Part shown: one piece after another, positions 7,437 to 14,231 of the stretch
Layout of the letters: each line of letters begins with the position of its first letter
Numbering within the stretch: the first letter of the stretch is position 1
Origin: JAFGHJ01 sp964418485
GTDB lineage: Bacteria; Hydrothermota; UBA3072
Assembly (NCBI GenBank): GCA_964418485.1
Contig: CAYQMH010000013.1
Span: 1-43,274, forward strand
Length of the DNA: 43,274 bases
Direction of reading: 5' to 3'
The notes under the pieces: generated by a model
The model's database searches: none
The model's input: the letters and a program-made list of their open reading frames with translations, nothing else
What the model was told of the DNA's origin: nothing
Made by a program: the position numbers and the translations under genes

Positions 7437-7592
7437 GAAAACATGAACCACAGAGAACACAGAGGAATAATTGTGTTAAAAAGAAAAAAACACTGAGGAC
7501 ACAGAGGAAAAAATAAGAAAACATGAACCACAGAGAACACAGAGAAATTAATTATGATAAAAAAGAAAAAGCACAGAGGACACAGAGAAGAA
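7433..7592 (+). repeat. Two 80-bp tandem units of the CACAGAG repeat family
   Basis: Unit 1 starts at 7433 and unit 2 at 7513. Both open with ATAAGAAAACATGAACCACA, continue as AGAACACAGAG, and later have a CTGAGGACACAGAG- or CAGAGGACACAGAG-type stretch separated by A-rich filler. Unit 1 includes the ZIP stop codon. Within a unit CACAGAG recurs every 9 nt. Confidence 0.85.
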
Positions 7593-7627
7593 AAAAAGAG
7601 GAAAAATAAATTAACGGGAGTTAGAAA

Positions 7628-8080
7628 ATGATTAAAAAGGGAGAAAAAGCGCCGAATTTTACACTGAAGGATCAAAATGGAAAAGATATACAGTTATTTG
7701 ATTTTAAAGGCAAGAAAGTGTTGCTTTCTTTTCATCCCCTTGCCTGGACAAATGTTTGTGCAAAGCAGATGCAGTCTCTCGAAAACAATAGAGAAAAATT
7801 TAAAAAGTTCAATACGGTAGCTTTGGGAATAAGCGTTGACCCGGTTCCTTCCAAAGCAGCCTGGGCGAAAAGTCTTAATATAGAAAGTACTAAACTTTTG
7901 TCTGATTTCTGGCCGCATGGAGAAGTTGCAAAGAAATACGGAATTTTTAGTAAGTCGCAGGGATTCTCTTTCAGGGTTAACATCATTATAGACGAAAAGG
8001 GTAAAGTTATTTTTGTGAAAAAATATCCTATTTCTAAAGTTCCCGATATAGAAGAAATTATTAGGGAGCTTTCGAAATGA
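7628..8080 (+). CDS. 1-Cys peroxiredoxin (AhpC/TSA, AhpE-like)
   Basis: The 150-aa protein is a thioredoxin-fold peroxidase. It has the peroxidatic motif HPLAWTNVCAKQM with C44 and the conserved Arg in FRVNIII (R116). LLSDFWPHGEVAKKYGIF is characteristic of the AhpE/BCP branch. C44 is the only cysteine, so a partner thiol, possibly a redoxin, must resolve the sulfenate. It reduces H2O2 or organic peroxides. The ribosome site GGGAG is 8-9 nt upstream. The stop overlaps the next start as ATGA, opening a compact five-gene unit (7628-9289). Confidence 0.92.
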   Translation: MIKKGEKAPNFTLKDQNGKDIQLFDFKGKKVLLSFHPLAWTNVCAKQMQSLENNREKFKKFNTVALGISVDPVPSKAAWAKSLNIESTKLLSDFWPHGEVAKKYGIFSKSQGFSFRVNIIIDEKGKVIFVKKYPISKVPDIEEIIRELSK

Positions 8081-8256
8081 TTGATATATTAGCCAATTTT
8101 ATAATACCTTTAGGTCTTTTAACCTATCTGTCTGTTGCATTAGGAATAATCTCAGGGCTGAGGAGATGGAAGCTTAAGGTACATAAAACTATAGCGTTAA
8201 TAGCAATAATACTCGCAACACTGCATGCAGCGCTTGTCGTATACTTTAATTTATAA
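8077..8256 (+). CDS. 59-aa membrane microprotein with H-X13-H cytochrome-b-like motif
   Basis: A short ORF whose ATG overlaps the peroxiredoxin stop (ATGA), so it is almost certainly translated. It has two predicted membrane helices, about residues 4-27 and 38-57, joined by RRWKLK. H36 and H50 in the second hairpin half are separated by 13 residues, the spacing used by heme-binding helices of bc1/b6 cytochrome b and NADPH-oxidase/ferric-reductase proteins. Here it stands alone in a peptide too small for a normal cytochrome b, so oligomerisation would be needed to bind heme. I do not recognise a named family. Neighbours suggest electron delivery to the extracytoplasmic SOR-like protein (inference). 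Confidence 0.75.
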   Translation: MIDILANFIIPLGLLTYLSVALGIISGLRRWKLKVHKTIALIAIILATLHAALVVYFNL

Positions 8257-8275
8257 AAACTTATAGGAGGGAAGA

Positions 8276-8635
8276 ATGAAAAAAAACAGGATTTTTGCGA
8301 TTGTGCTATTGTCGATGCTTGTATTCTCCTTAAAAACTTTTACTCATCCTCCGTCGAAAATCGATTTGGATTTCAACAATGAAGAGAAGATATTGAAAGT
8401 AGAGGTTCATCACCCTGTGCTTCTTGTTAGAGATCATTATATAAAAAAGATAGAAGTTTACCTGAATGACGATTTAAAAATAGTTCAGGACTTTGACCGT
8501 CAATTAACAAAGGAAACGCAAAAAGCCGGATATTTTATCTTTGAAGCAAAAAAGGGAGATGTCATAAAGGTCAAAGCAATTTGCAATAAACATGGGGATA
8601 AAACTGTAAGTTTAGTTGTCCAGAAAAAAGAATGA
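8276..8635 (+). CDS. Secreted superoxide-reductase-like (SORL) protein
   Basis: The 119-aa protein starts with a signal peptide (MKKNRIFAIVLLSMLVFSLK). The mature part resembles the neelaredoxin/desulfoferrodoxin centre-II fold: HPPSKID (H24), HHPVLLVRDHYIKKIEVYL (H45/H46 and H54) and CNKHGD (C103, H106). These correspond to the four His and one Cys that ligate iron in superoxide reductase. The HP-to-HxI spacing is two residues longer than in classical SOR, so the site may be altered. A good ribosome site (AGGAGGG) precedes the ATG. SORs are usually cytoplasmic; an exported version would act on periplasmic superoxide or serve another role. Confidence 0.65.
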   Translation: MKKNRIFAIVLLSMLVFSLKTFTHPPSKIDLDFNNEEKILKVEVHHPVLLVRDHYIKKIEVYLNDDLKIVQDFDRQLTKETQKAGYFIFEAKKGDVIKVKAICNKHGDKTVSLVVQKKE

Positions 8636-8715
8636 AAGAAAAAAATAAATTTTGTGTTTTTGCTTGCCCCGTAAGGAAGAATGACTGTATTGGGGTAGCT
8701 TTGTGTGAGAATTAA
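8632..8715 (+). CDS. 27-aa four-cysteine microprotein (putative)
   Basis: The ATG overlaps the SORL stop (ATGA) and the ORF ends 16 nt before the nitroreductase ATG, filling the gap between two genes. The product holds C8, C12, C19 and C25 (C-x3-C-P-x6-C-x5-C), a density that suggests a metal or Fe-S knuckle. I know no family with this pattern. Translation is supported only by the ATGA coupling and the cysteine content. Confidence 0.5.
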   Translation: MKEKNKFCVFACPVRKNDCIGVALCEN

Positions 8716-8731
8716 ACATAGAGGAGATGAG

Positions 8732-9289
8732 ATGGATGTAAAAGAAGCAATAAAGGAAAGAAGAGCATATCGTTCTTTAGATCCGGTAAAAATTACAGAA
8801 GAGCTGATAAAAGACCTTGCGGAAAGCGCTTCTCTTTCATGTTCATGTTTTAATAAACAGCCCTGGAATTTTGTTTTTGTTCATGATAAGAATAAATTAA
8901 AAGAAATGCATGAAGCTCTTTCGGAAGGTAATAAGTGGGCTTATAATGCTTCTATGATGATTGCGGTATTTAGCAAAGAGGAACTTGATTGTGTATTGAA
9001 AGAGAGAAAGTATTTTCTTTTCGATACCGGCATGGCAGTAGGAATGATGATTTTAAGAGCTACTGAACTGGGACTTGTAGCTCACCCGATTGCAGGATTC
9101 GATGAAGATAAAGCAAAAGAAATACTTAAAATACCGCAAGAGATGAGACTTATTACTCTTATAATCGTTGGGAAGCATTCTGATGAGATAAAGAGTGAGT
9201 TGAGTGAAGATATGGCAAAGGGTGAAAGACAAAGACCTCCTCGAAAATCATTTGATGAATTTGCCTGGATTGATAAGTATAAGGATTAA
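8732..9289 (+). CDS. Nitroreductase family protein
   Basis: A 185-aa FMN-dependent oxidoreductase of the nitroreductase fold. It opens MDVKEAIKERRAYRSLDP, the usual FMN-phosphate-binding Arg cluster. CFNKQPWNFVFV is the flavin-contact loop, FDTGMAVGMMILRATELGLVAHPIAGFDEDK the central helix and loop, and LIIVGKH the C-terminal strand. I chose the ATG at 8732 because GAGGAG lies 5 nt upstream; an upstream in-frame ATG-like start at 8705 would overlap the microprotein. It reduces nitroaromatics or quinones; physiological substrate unknown. Last gene of the peroxiredoxin-led unit. Confidence 0.88.
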   Translation: MDVKEAIKERRAYRSLDPVKITEELIKDLAESASLSCSCFNKQPWNFVFVHDKNKLKEMHEALSEGNKWAYNASMMIAVFSKEELDCVLKERKYFLFDTGMAVGMMILRATELGLVAHPIAGFDEDKAKEILKIPQEMRLITLIIVGKHSDEIKSELSEDMAKGERQRPPRKSFDEFAWIDKYKD

Positions 9290-9372
9290 AAGAGACCTAG
9301 GGGCTAAAACCTTGGTATTGATATAATCATTAAAAACTGACGCTTTAATAATAACTACTAAGAATAAAAGTG

Positions 9373-9401
9373 TTGACTGATTTAAGGGTTTTTGTTATAA
9401 T
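9373..9401 (+). promoter_or_regulatory. Promoter upstream of the FN3 lipoprotein gene
   Basis: TTGACT (9373-9378), 17-bp spacer, TATAAT (9396-9401). A Shine-Dalgarno AAAAGGAG at 9406-9413 follows, but it lies 38 nt before the ATG of the main ORF (see that entry). Confidence 0.7.
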
Positions 9402-9451
9402 TTTTAAAAGGAGATTAAAATTGTCCAAGGTAAATAATAATGGTCTTTTAA

Positions 9452-10207
9452 ATGCAAAATTTTAAAATGAAAACGCCTATTACTTTTTGTTCGCTATATC
9501 GTAGATCTGAATTTAGAAAATATCTTGAAGTGTTTTATATAATTCCGGTAATAATATTCCTTTTGAGCGTCATTTATTGTAATGGTGAAGGACCTACCGA
9601 ACCACAGCAGAATAGACCTCCGAACACTCCCTCCAGGCCCTTTCCATTAAATGCAAGTACTGGAGTATTTACAGAGAATATTACCCTCAGCTGGAGGGGG
9701 CGGGATCTCAATGGCGATACTCTAATGTATAGCATCTATTTTGATACTCTTTCTAATCCGCAACTTTTTTCCTCAAAACAACAGGATACTACTTACCATC
9801 TGGATAGTCTTAACCCCTTAACCCGTTATTACTGGAGGGTTGTCGCATATGACGAAGAAGACTCTACAGAGGGAGCTCTGTGGTGGTTCGCGACAGGTTA
9901 TCTGCCAAATCATCCGCCTTATAAGCCGAGCAATCCTTTTCCTTCAGATAGCTCTACGGAAGTAGAAACCTCTGTAACCCTCGCTTGGCAGGGTGGCGAT
10001 CCGGATCCGGGTAATGTGATTACATACGATGTATATTTTGGTGAAAATTTTACAAGCTTGCCTTTAATCTCACCAGCAATATTTGATACTAGTTTTCAAG
10101 TTACAGAACTGGATTCTAAAACGTGGTACTTCTGGAAAATTGTATCCCGTGATCACTTCGGAGATACAGCTTCAGGAAATTTGTGGACATTTAAGACCGT
10201 AGACTAA
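9452..10207 (+). CDS. Cell-surface protein with two FN3-like domains
   Basis: The 251-aa protein has a hydrophobic segment (about residues 29-42) ending VIYCNGEG, a poor lipobox with Cys43, so probably a lipoprotein. Two repeated domains follow, each starting N-x-PP-x-PS-x-P-x-P. Both have the FN3 pattern LSW.GRDLNGD / LAWQGGDPD, then YYWRVVAYDEE / WYFWKIVSRDH. Such FN3 pairs are common surface modules in FCB-type bacteria; no catalytic motif is visible. The start is uncertain: no ribosome site precedes 9452, while a strong one sits before a TTG at 9421 that leads only to a 14-codon ORF. The stop overlaps the convergent gene's stop. Confidence 0.7.
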   Translation: MQNFKMKTPITFCSLYRRSEFRKYLEVFYIIPVIIFLLSVIYCNGEGPTEPQQNRPPNTPSRPFPLNASTGVFTENITLSWRGRDLNGDTLMYSIYFDTLSNPQLFSSKQQDTTYHLDSLNPLTRYYWRVVAYDEEDSTEGALWWFATGYLPNHPPYKPSNPFPSDSSTEVETSVTLAWQGGDPDPGNVITYDVYFGENFTSLPLISPAIFDTSFQVTELDSKTWYFWKIVSRDHFGDTASGNLWTFKTVD

Positions 10208-11400
10208 GGAGGGCTGACGTCTATTTCGAACTCCAATGTTGAGAAGCCATAATTTTCTCCCCTATCTTCACATTCTACTATAATATTATACATCCCTTCT
10301 GTTAAACATGTGTCTCCATTAGAATCCAGAAAGTTCCAATAAATCCTTTTAGGGTATGAATAATAGCCGTTATCTGTCATACTCCAGACTGTGTCGGATG
10401 ACGGATCACATATTTTTATTTGTACTTGACCATTCTTAGGTCTATCAAAATATTCTTCCAAATTATCAGTAATACGATAAACTAGTGACATTTCATTTTG
10501 CACCCGCGGTGAGTACACGCTGCCTGGGTTGGGGAAAGTGATATTTACTTCGGGAGCGGTTGTGTCGATGTAGAAGTTGTTGGGATTGGTTTGTACTTTA
10601 GGATAAAATTCTAAATCGTTTTGGAGTAATACCTTAACTCTGTACCTGCCTTCGATTAATTCCTCCGGGAAATAATTATGAGAAAGCACCCACCATGTCC
10701 ACCCACCACTTTGTGTGGTATCAGTATTCAAAAAGAATGAATCGGAATAATCCATATAACCCACTTCGGGCGCAGGGTCATCTATCCATATAAGAATCGA
10801 ACCGGTATCTACTCCCATAGCTTCTTCTTTGAAAGTCATGGAAAGGTATATTGGTAAAGAATCGAAGACTTGATTTCTAAAATCAGGCTCTTCAAAATAC
10901 ATATAGAAAGGGTCGTATTCGATATATAAGCTTCGATTAATTTTTTTAGATTCATATTCGATAGATACGAATAACTCATTACACATAGGGAAAAAAGGAC
11001 CACTATCAAAAAAGGCAAATGTGAAATTAGTATCGTCAACAGAAAAAGAGTCCAAACTCCCTAAATCCCTGTCGTTTAATTCCACCTGACTTTGGAGAAG
11101 CTCGTTTATTGAACCGTCGGTCAATCTTCCCCAGATAGTATCTATCATAGGTCCGATTATAATGGTATCTACCATCGATGTTTTATTAGGACCCGAAGTC
11201 GGGATGGGTATTTTTTCGGGATGATCTTCCAATTTATAACTTACGAAATCTATCCCTATGTACTTTGTGTTAACCTCCGGTTGAGTGGGAATGTTACCTT
11301 TCTTATCACATTTCAAGAAAATAAAAGAAAAGAGAATAATGCTAATTATAAGAACCGTTTTAAGTTTAATATGACCGTTAACGTGTATATTTAGAAACAT
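10204..11400 (-). CDS. Putative lipoprotein, function unknown
   Basis: The 398-aa protein has a basic N-terminus, then a hydrophobic helix ending FIFLKCDKKGN, a plausible lipobox with Cys31 as lipid anchor. The mature part is beta-rich: DTTAPEVNITFPNPGSVYSP and a closing EMSLVYRITDN...DRGENYGFSTLEFEIDVSPP resemble Ig-like folds with PEV/ITFP motifs. No enzyme motif is seen. The stop TAG (10206-10204) interlocks with the TAA of the convergent FN3 gene (10205-10207). A promoter at 11414-11441 lies directly upstream. Confidence 0.7.
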   Translation of the reverse strand: MFLNIHVNGHIKLKTVLIISIILFSFIFLKCDKKGNIPTQPEVNTKYIGIDFVSYKLEDHPEKIPIPTSGPNKTSMVDTIIIGPMIDTIWGRLTDGSINELLQSQVELNDRDLGSLDSFSVDDTNFTFAFFDSGPFFPMCNELFVSIEYESKKINRSLYIEYDPFYMYFEEPDFRNQVFDSLPIYLSMTFKEEAMGVDTGSILIWIDDPAPEVGYMDYSDSFFLNTDTTQSGGWTWWVLSHNYFPEELIEGRYRVKVLLQNDLEFYPKVQTNPNNFYIDTTAPEVNITFPNPGSVYSPRVQNEMSLVYRITDNLEEYFDRPKNGQVQIKICDPSSDTVWSMTDNGYYSYPKRIYWNFLDSNGDTCLTEGMYNIIVECEDRGENYGFSTLEFEIDVSPP

Positions 11401-11413
11401 AGCTTATATAATA

Positions 11414-11441
11414 AATTTAAAATTTTTCATTAATCTGTCAA
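11414..11441 (-). promoter_or_regulatory. Promoter of the 10204-11400 lipoprotein gene
   Basis: Minus strand: TTGACA (11441-11436), 16-bp spacer, TAAATT (11419-11414), 13 nt before the ATG at 11400. Confidence 0.6.
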
Positions 11442-11496
11442 GAGGACGTACTGGATTATCCAATAGCCTTAGATACGTTGGTCACGAGGGGGCAAC

Positions 11497-11524
11497 TTGA
11501 CTTCTTATATAAGTGTTGTATAAT
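11497..11524 (+). promoter_or_regulatory. Promoter of the TPR gene
   Basis: TTGACT (11497-11502), 16-bp spacer, TATAAT (11519-11524). The roughly 105-nt leader to the ATG at 11635 is AT-rich with no structure I can name; the ribosome site is AAGGGGA. Confidence 0.65.
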
Positions 11525-11634
11525 TTTAATTTAGATGATTAAGAAAATGTTTAATATCAATATGTTGAAAAATTTTTAATTAATAAAATTAATATTTAGG
11601 GAATGCTTAAATATAAAATTGTAAGGGGAATGTA

Positions 11635-12360
11635 ATGTTTTTATTGATTATTCTATCTTTAATATTTGACACAGCTTACGTAAAGAGGCAGCTTATAAGA
11701 TCTGATTCCTTGTATCAGATGAGCTATCAAGATACTCTTATTTTTAATGAAGCTGAAGAGATTTTGAATTCTCTGCTGATAGACTCGAAGATTCTTATGG
11801 ATGAGATTTTATGGAGAAAAGCACACTTTTGCTTCGAGAGAGGTTATTCATGTAAGAAAAACTCTGAGAAGAGAGAATGGTTTGAAAGGGGAGAGAAACT
11901 TGCAAGGTTTGCTATCGAGAAAAATCCGGATAATCCTGAGGCGCATTTCTGGTTTGCGCTAAACAAAGCCTCTCTTGGGAAAATTAATGGAGTTTTAAGT
12001 TCTTTATTTATGGTGAGTGACTTAAGGAAGGAATCAGGGAAAGTTATCGAGCTTGATTCTGCTCATGCCGGGGCTCATATGCTTCTCGGAGAAATCTATA
12101 AATCTCTCCCCGGTTTTGCCGGAGGAGACAAGAAAAAAGCAATCGAAGAATTTAAAACAGCAATAAAGAAAGATTCTCTTCATAACCCCTCTTATATTGC
12201 TCTTGCCAAGACTTATAAAGACGTAGGAGATACAGAGAAAGCAAAAGAGATTGCCATTAAATTGCTGTCGTTTAAAACGTCTCGTGATACAAGACGCCTT
12301 GAACTATATGATAAAAAAGAGGCCAGTGAACTCTTAAAAGAAATCGACGAAAAAAAATAA
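11635..12360 (+). CDS. TPR protein, TatT/RMDN-like
   Basis: The 241-aa protein begins with a short hydrophobic stretch (MFLLIILSLIF), so it is likely exported or anchored. Helical repeats follow. NPDNPEAHFWFALNKASLGK, VIELDSAHAGAHMLLGEIYKSLP, GFAGGDKKKAIEEFKTAIKKDS and YIALAKTYKDVGDTEKA follow the order seen in TatT, the T component of TRAP-associated transport, and in the RMDN group. No TRAP genes are nearby, so the partner is unknown. Probably monocistronic: next is a 290-bp repeat-filled gap before a convergent operon. Confidence 0.75.
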   Translation: MFLLIILSLIFDTAYVKRQLIRSDSLYQMSYQDTLIFNEAEEILNSLLIDSKILMDEILWRKAHFCFERGYSCKKNSEKREWFERGEKLARFAIEKNPDNPEAHFWFALNKASLGKINGVLSSLFMVSDLRKESGKVIELDSAHAGAHMLLGEIYKSLPGFAGGDKKKAIEEFKTAIKKDSLHNPSYIALAKTYKDVGDTEKAKEIAIKLLSFKTSRDTRRLELYDKKEASELLKEIDEKK

Positions 12361-12612
12361 TTTGACTAAACACAAAGAGAAGAAACAAAAAGAGAAACAA
12401 CAAATAACACAAATAGCACAAATATTTTTTGTTTTTTTTATTGATTTAAAAAACACAATAAATTAGGGTTGGGGGATGAGTGGCTTTGTGTCCTTTGTAG
12501 TCTTTGTGTGAGAATATATTTTTAGGGATGGAAGGTGGGTTTTAAACAACAAAATATTTTTTTATTCTCTGTGTGTTCTTTTTTTCTCTGCGTTCTCTGT
12601 GGTAAAATCTGG
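12361..12612. repeat. Composite intergenic repeat (inverted pair)
   Basis: The left part (12366-12430) is CACAAAGAGAAG-type followed by CAACAAATAACACAAATAGC. The right part (12483-12612) is, in opposite sense, GCTTTGTGTCCTTTGTAG, then GGGTTTTAAACAACAA, then CTCTGTGTGTTC and TTCTCTGTGGTAAAA. The order GTGT-rich block, TTAAACAACAA, then CTCTGTG blocks recurs at 34730-34832 and 38870-38999. No gene is seen in 12361-12650. Confidence 0.75.
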
Positions 12613-12650
12613 GGGATTTGGGGTGGTTTTGCTACGCTGGGGATTTTAGT

Positions 12651-14231
12651 TTAACTTTTTTTCCTCATCCAGAGTATCCAGTCGAAGAATAATAGTAAGA
12701 ACAAAAAAGTTATGAAGAACCAGTTATGACGCAGATTTATCCATATTTCTTTTTCTTTAAGTTCAAGATTTTTACCTCCGAAGTCTCTTTCCCATCTTCC
12801 TCCACCGCTCGCATCAGTTATACCTCTAAGCAAAAGCGTGTCTATTCCCATTCTATCCTTGGCGCTACTTACAATCAGAACAGAATCTTCGATACTACGC
12901 GATGATAAATCGATTTTGAAATTATGTAAACCTGTGGGTGGATTTTTTATTATTATCGAGTCTCCAACGATTGGTATTTTTTGTCCGTCCCAGAAGAATG
13001 TTATGGCAGAATTTTTATGTTCATCTAATCTGAGGATGAAATCTTCTCCTTCGAGTAATTTTTTAGAATAAGATATAGGTACCTCTTCCGGTATTATTTC
13101 TTTTAAGGTTTGTTCCAGAAGCTTATCGAAAAGATTCAGAGGGCACGTCTGTCCGGCACCGAGAGCGAGTTTCCATAATTCGAGGTATGTGAATTGAATA
13201 ACGGTTCCTTTCCCCAGAGGTATCGAATATCCAACTTTCTCTCCGAGAGTTTCAAGCGTTTTTGCATTTCTTTTTATTCCTCCTGCTTTTATATAGTAGC
13301 TTTCAGGTAGTTTTCCTGAATATTTACTTAAAGTTGGGGCGATTACAGGTAAGAAATCCGGGTCTTCCGAAACGGAACTTACGACAATTATCTTTCCTCC
13401 GCTTTTTAGATAATCCTCGATGGCTTTTTTATGTCTGGCCGGATCGCTTAAAAAACAGATAATATCAACATTCGGGAGGTTTTGATAATTCATTTTATCT
13501 TCTTCAGCGACATTCCATCCTCTGTCTTCGAAATAACGCTTAATAAATTTGTGATTCCAGTTTGGAATTTCACTGACGATAAGGAGTTTGCGTTTTTTCA
13601 TGACATCAAGCGTCCAGTTAATCTTATCCACCGTGTCATTATCGATTAAAAGATTTAATTGTATAGCTTTTTTACCGGCAGAAGAAGGTATAAATGAGAA
13701 ATCATATATGCCTTCTTTCTTGATGTCTTTTTTTATGACTTTTCTTTCGTAGTTTATCGCAAGTCTGCCTGTGTTGGGGATTTTGTAATATACGGCAATT
13801 TTAGCGGAGTCTCCTTCTTCTATTGCGTTAGGTCCGAATGCCGAGATAAAGCCTGCGTTAGTTTCTTCCGCAAGCGGAGGAACAATAAAATAAATGGGGA
13901 TTCCTATTTCACTTGCTGCACTGATTGGATTTTCCCCTTTAGTGTTAGAACCGTCAGAATATAAAACAATAAAGCTTGCATCCGGATGTGTTTTGACTGC
14001 TGTCCGTATTCCTTCCCCAATATCTGTACCGGTTTCCTTTGATCCGAAGTAAAAATTTTTTAGTGCAACAGGCGATTCGATTTTTATTCTTTTTGATTTT
14101 TTCATTGATTCGCTCTGATCGATTAATAAGATTCCGTAAGGAGCAACTTTTTTCTTGAAATAAAAAATCGGATGAAAAATCATCAGAATAAGAAGACCCA
14201 GAATAATCCACTGGGTAATTCGCACTTTCAT
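12651..14231 (-). CDS. VWA-like membrane protein, function unknown
   Basis: The 526-aa protein has one N-terminal helix (about 8-24) and one C-terminal helix (about 500-520), with a large domain between. A von Willebrand A-like fold starts at GILLIDQSESM (D38-x-S40-x-S42, the MIDAS triad), then FIVLYSDGSNTKGE and IPIYFIVPP. It continues with an Ig-like stretch and then a Rossmann-like domain (RKLLIVSEIPNWNHKFIKRYFEDRGWNV, then VDIICFLSDPA). This resembles the BatA/DUF4159-type membrane proteins of Bacteroidota-like bacteria. The ATG overlaps the upstream stop as ATGA. Last gene of the rpe-guaA operon, an unexpected partner. Confidence 0.7.
   Translation of the reverse strand: MKVRITQWIILGLLILMIFHPIFYFKKKVAPYGILLIDQSESMKKSKRIKIESPVALKNFYFGSKETGTDIGEGIRTAVKTHPDASFIVLYSDGSNTKGENPISAASEIGIPIYFIVPPLAEETNAGFISAFGPNAIEEGDSAKIAVYYKIPNTGRLAINYERKVIKKDIKKEGIYDFSFIPSSAGKKAIQLNLLIDNDTVDKINWTLDVMKKRKLLIVSEIPNWNHKFIKRYFEDRGWNVAEEDKMNYQNLPNVDIICFLSDPARHKKAIEDYLKSGGKIIVVSSVSEDPDFLPVIAPTLSKYSGKLPESYYIKAGGIKRNAKTLETLGEKVGYSIPLGKGTVIQFTYLELWKLALGAGQTCPLNLFDKLLEQTLKEIIPEEVPISYSKKLLEGEDFILRLDEHKNSAITFFWDGQKIPIVGDSIIIKNPPTGLHNFKIDLSSRSIEDSVLIVSSAKDRMGIDTLLLRGITDASGGGRWERDFGGKNLELKEKEIWINLRHNWFFITFLFLLLFFDWILWMRKKS

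Noticed and set aside
7433..7592. CRISPR-like array
   Set aside because: Only two units of 80 bp, no constant repeat-variable spacer pattern and no cas genes; same family is dispersed elsewhere.
8705..8731. Longer nitroreductase ORF from 8705
   Set aside because: GAGGAG sits correctly for ATG 8732, which gives the family N-terminus.
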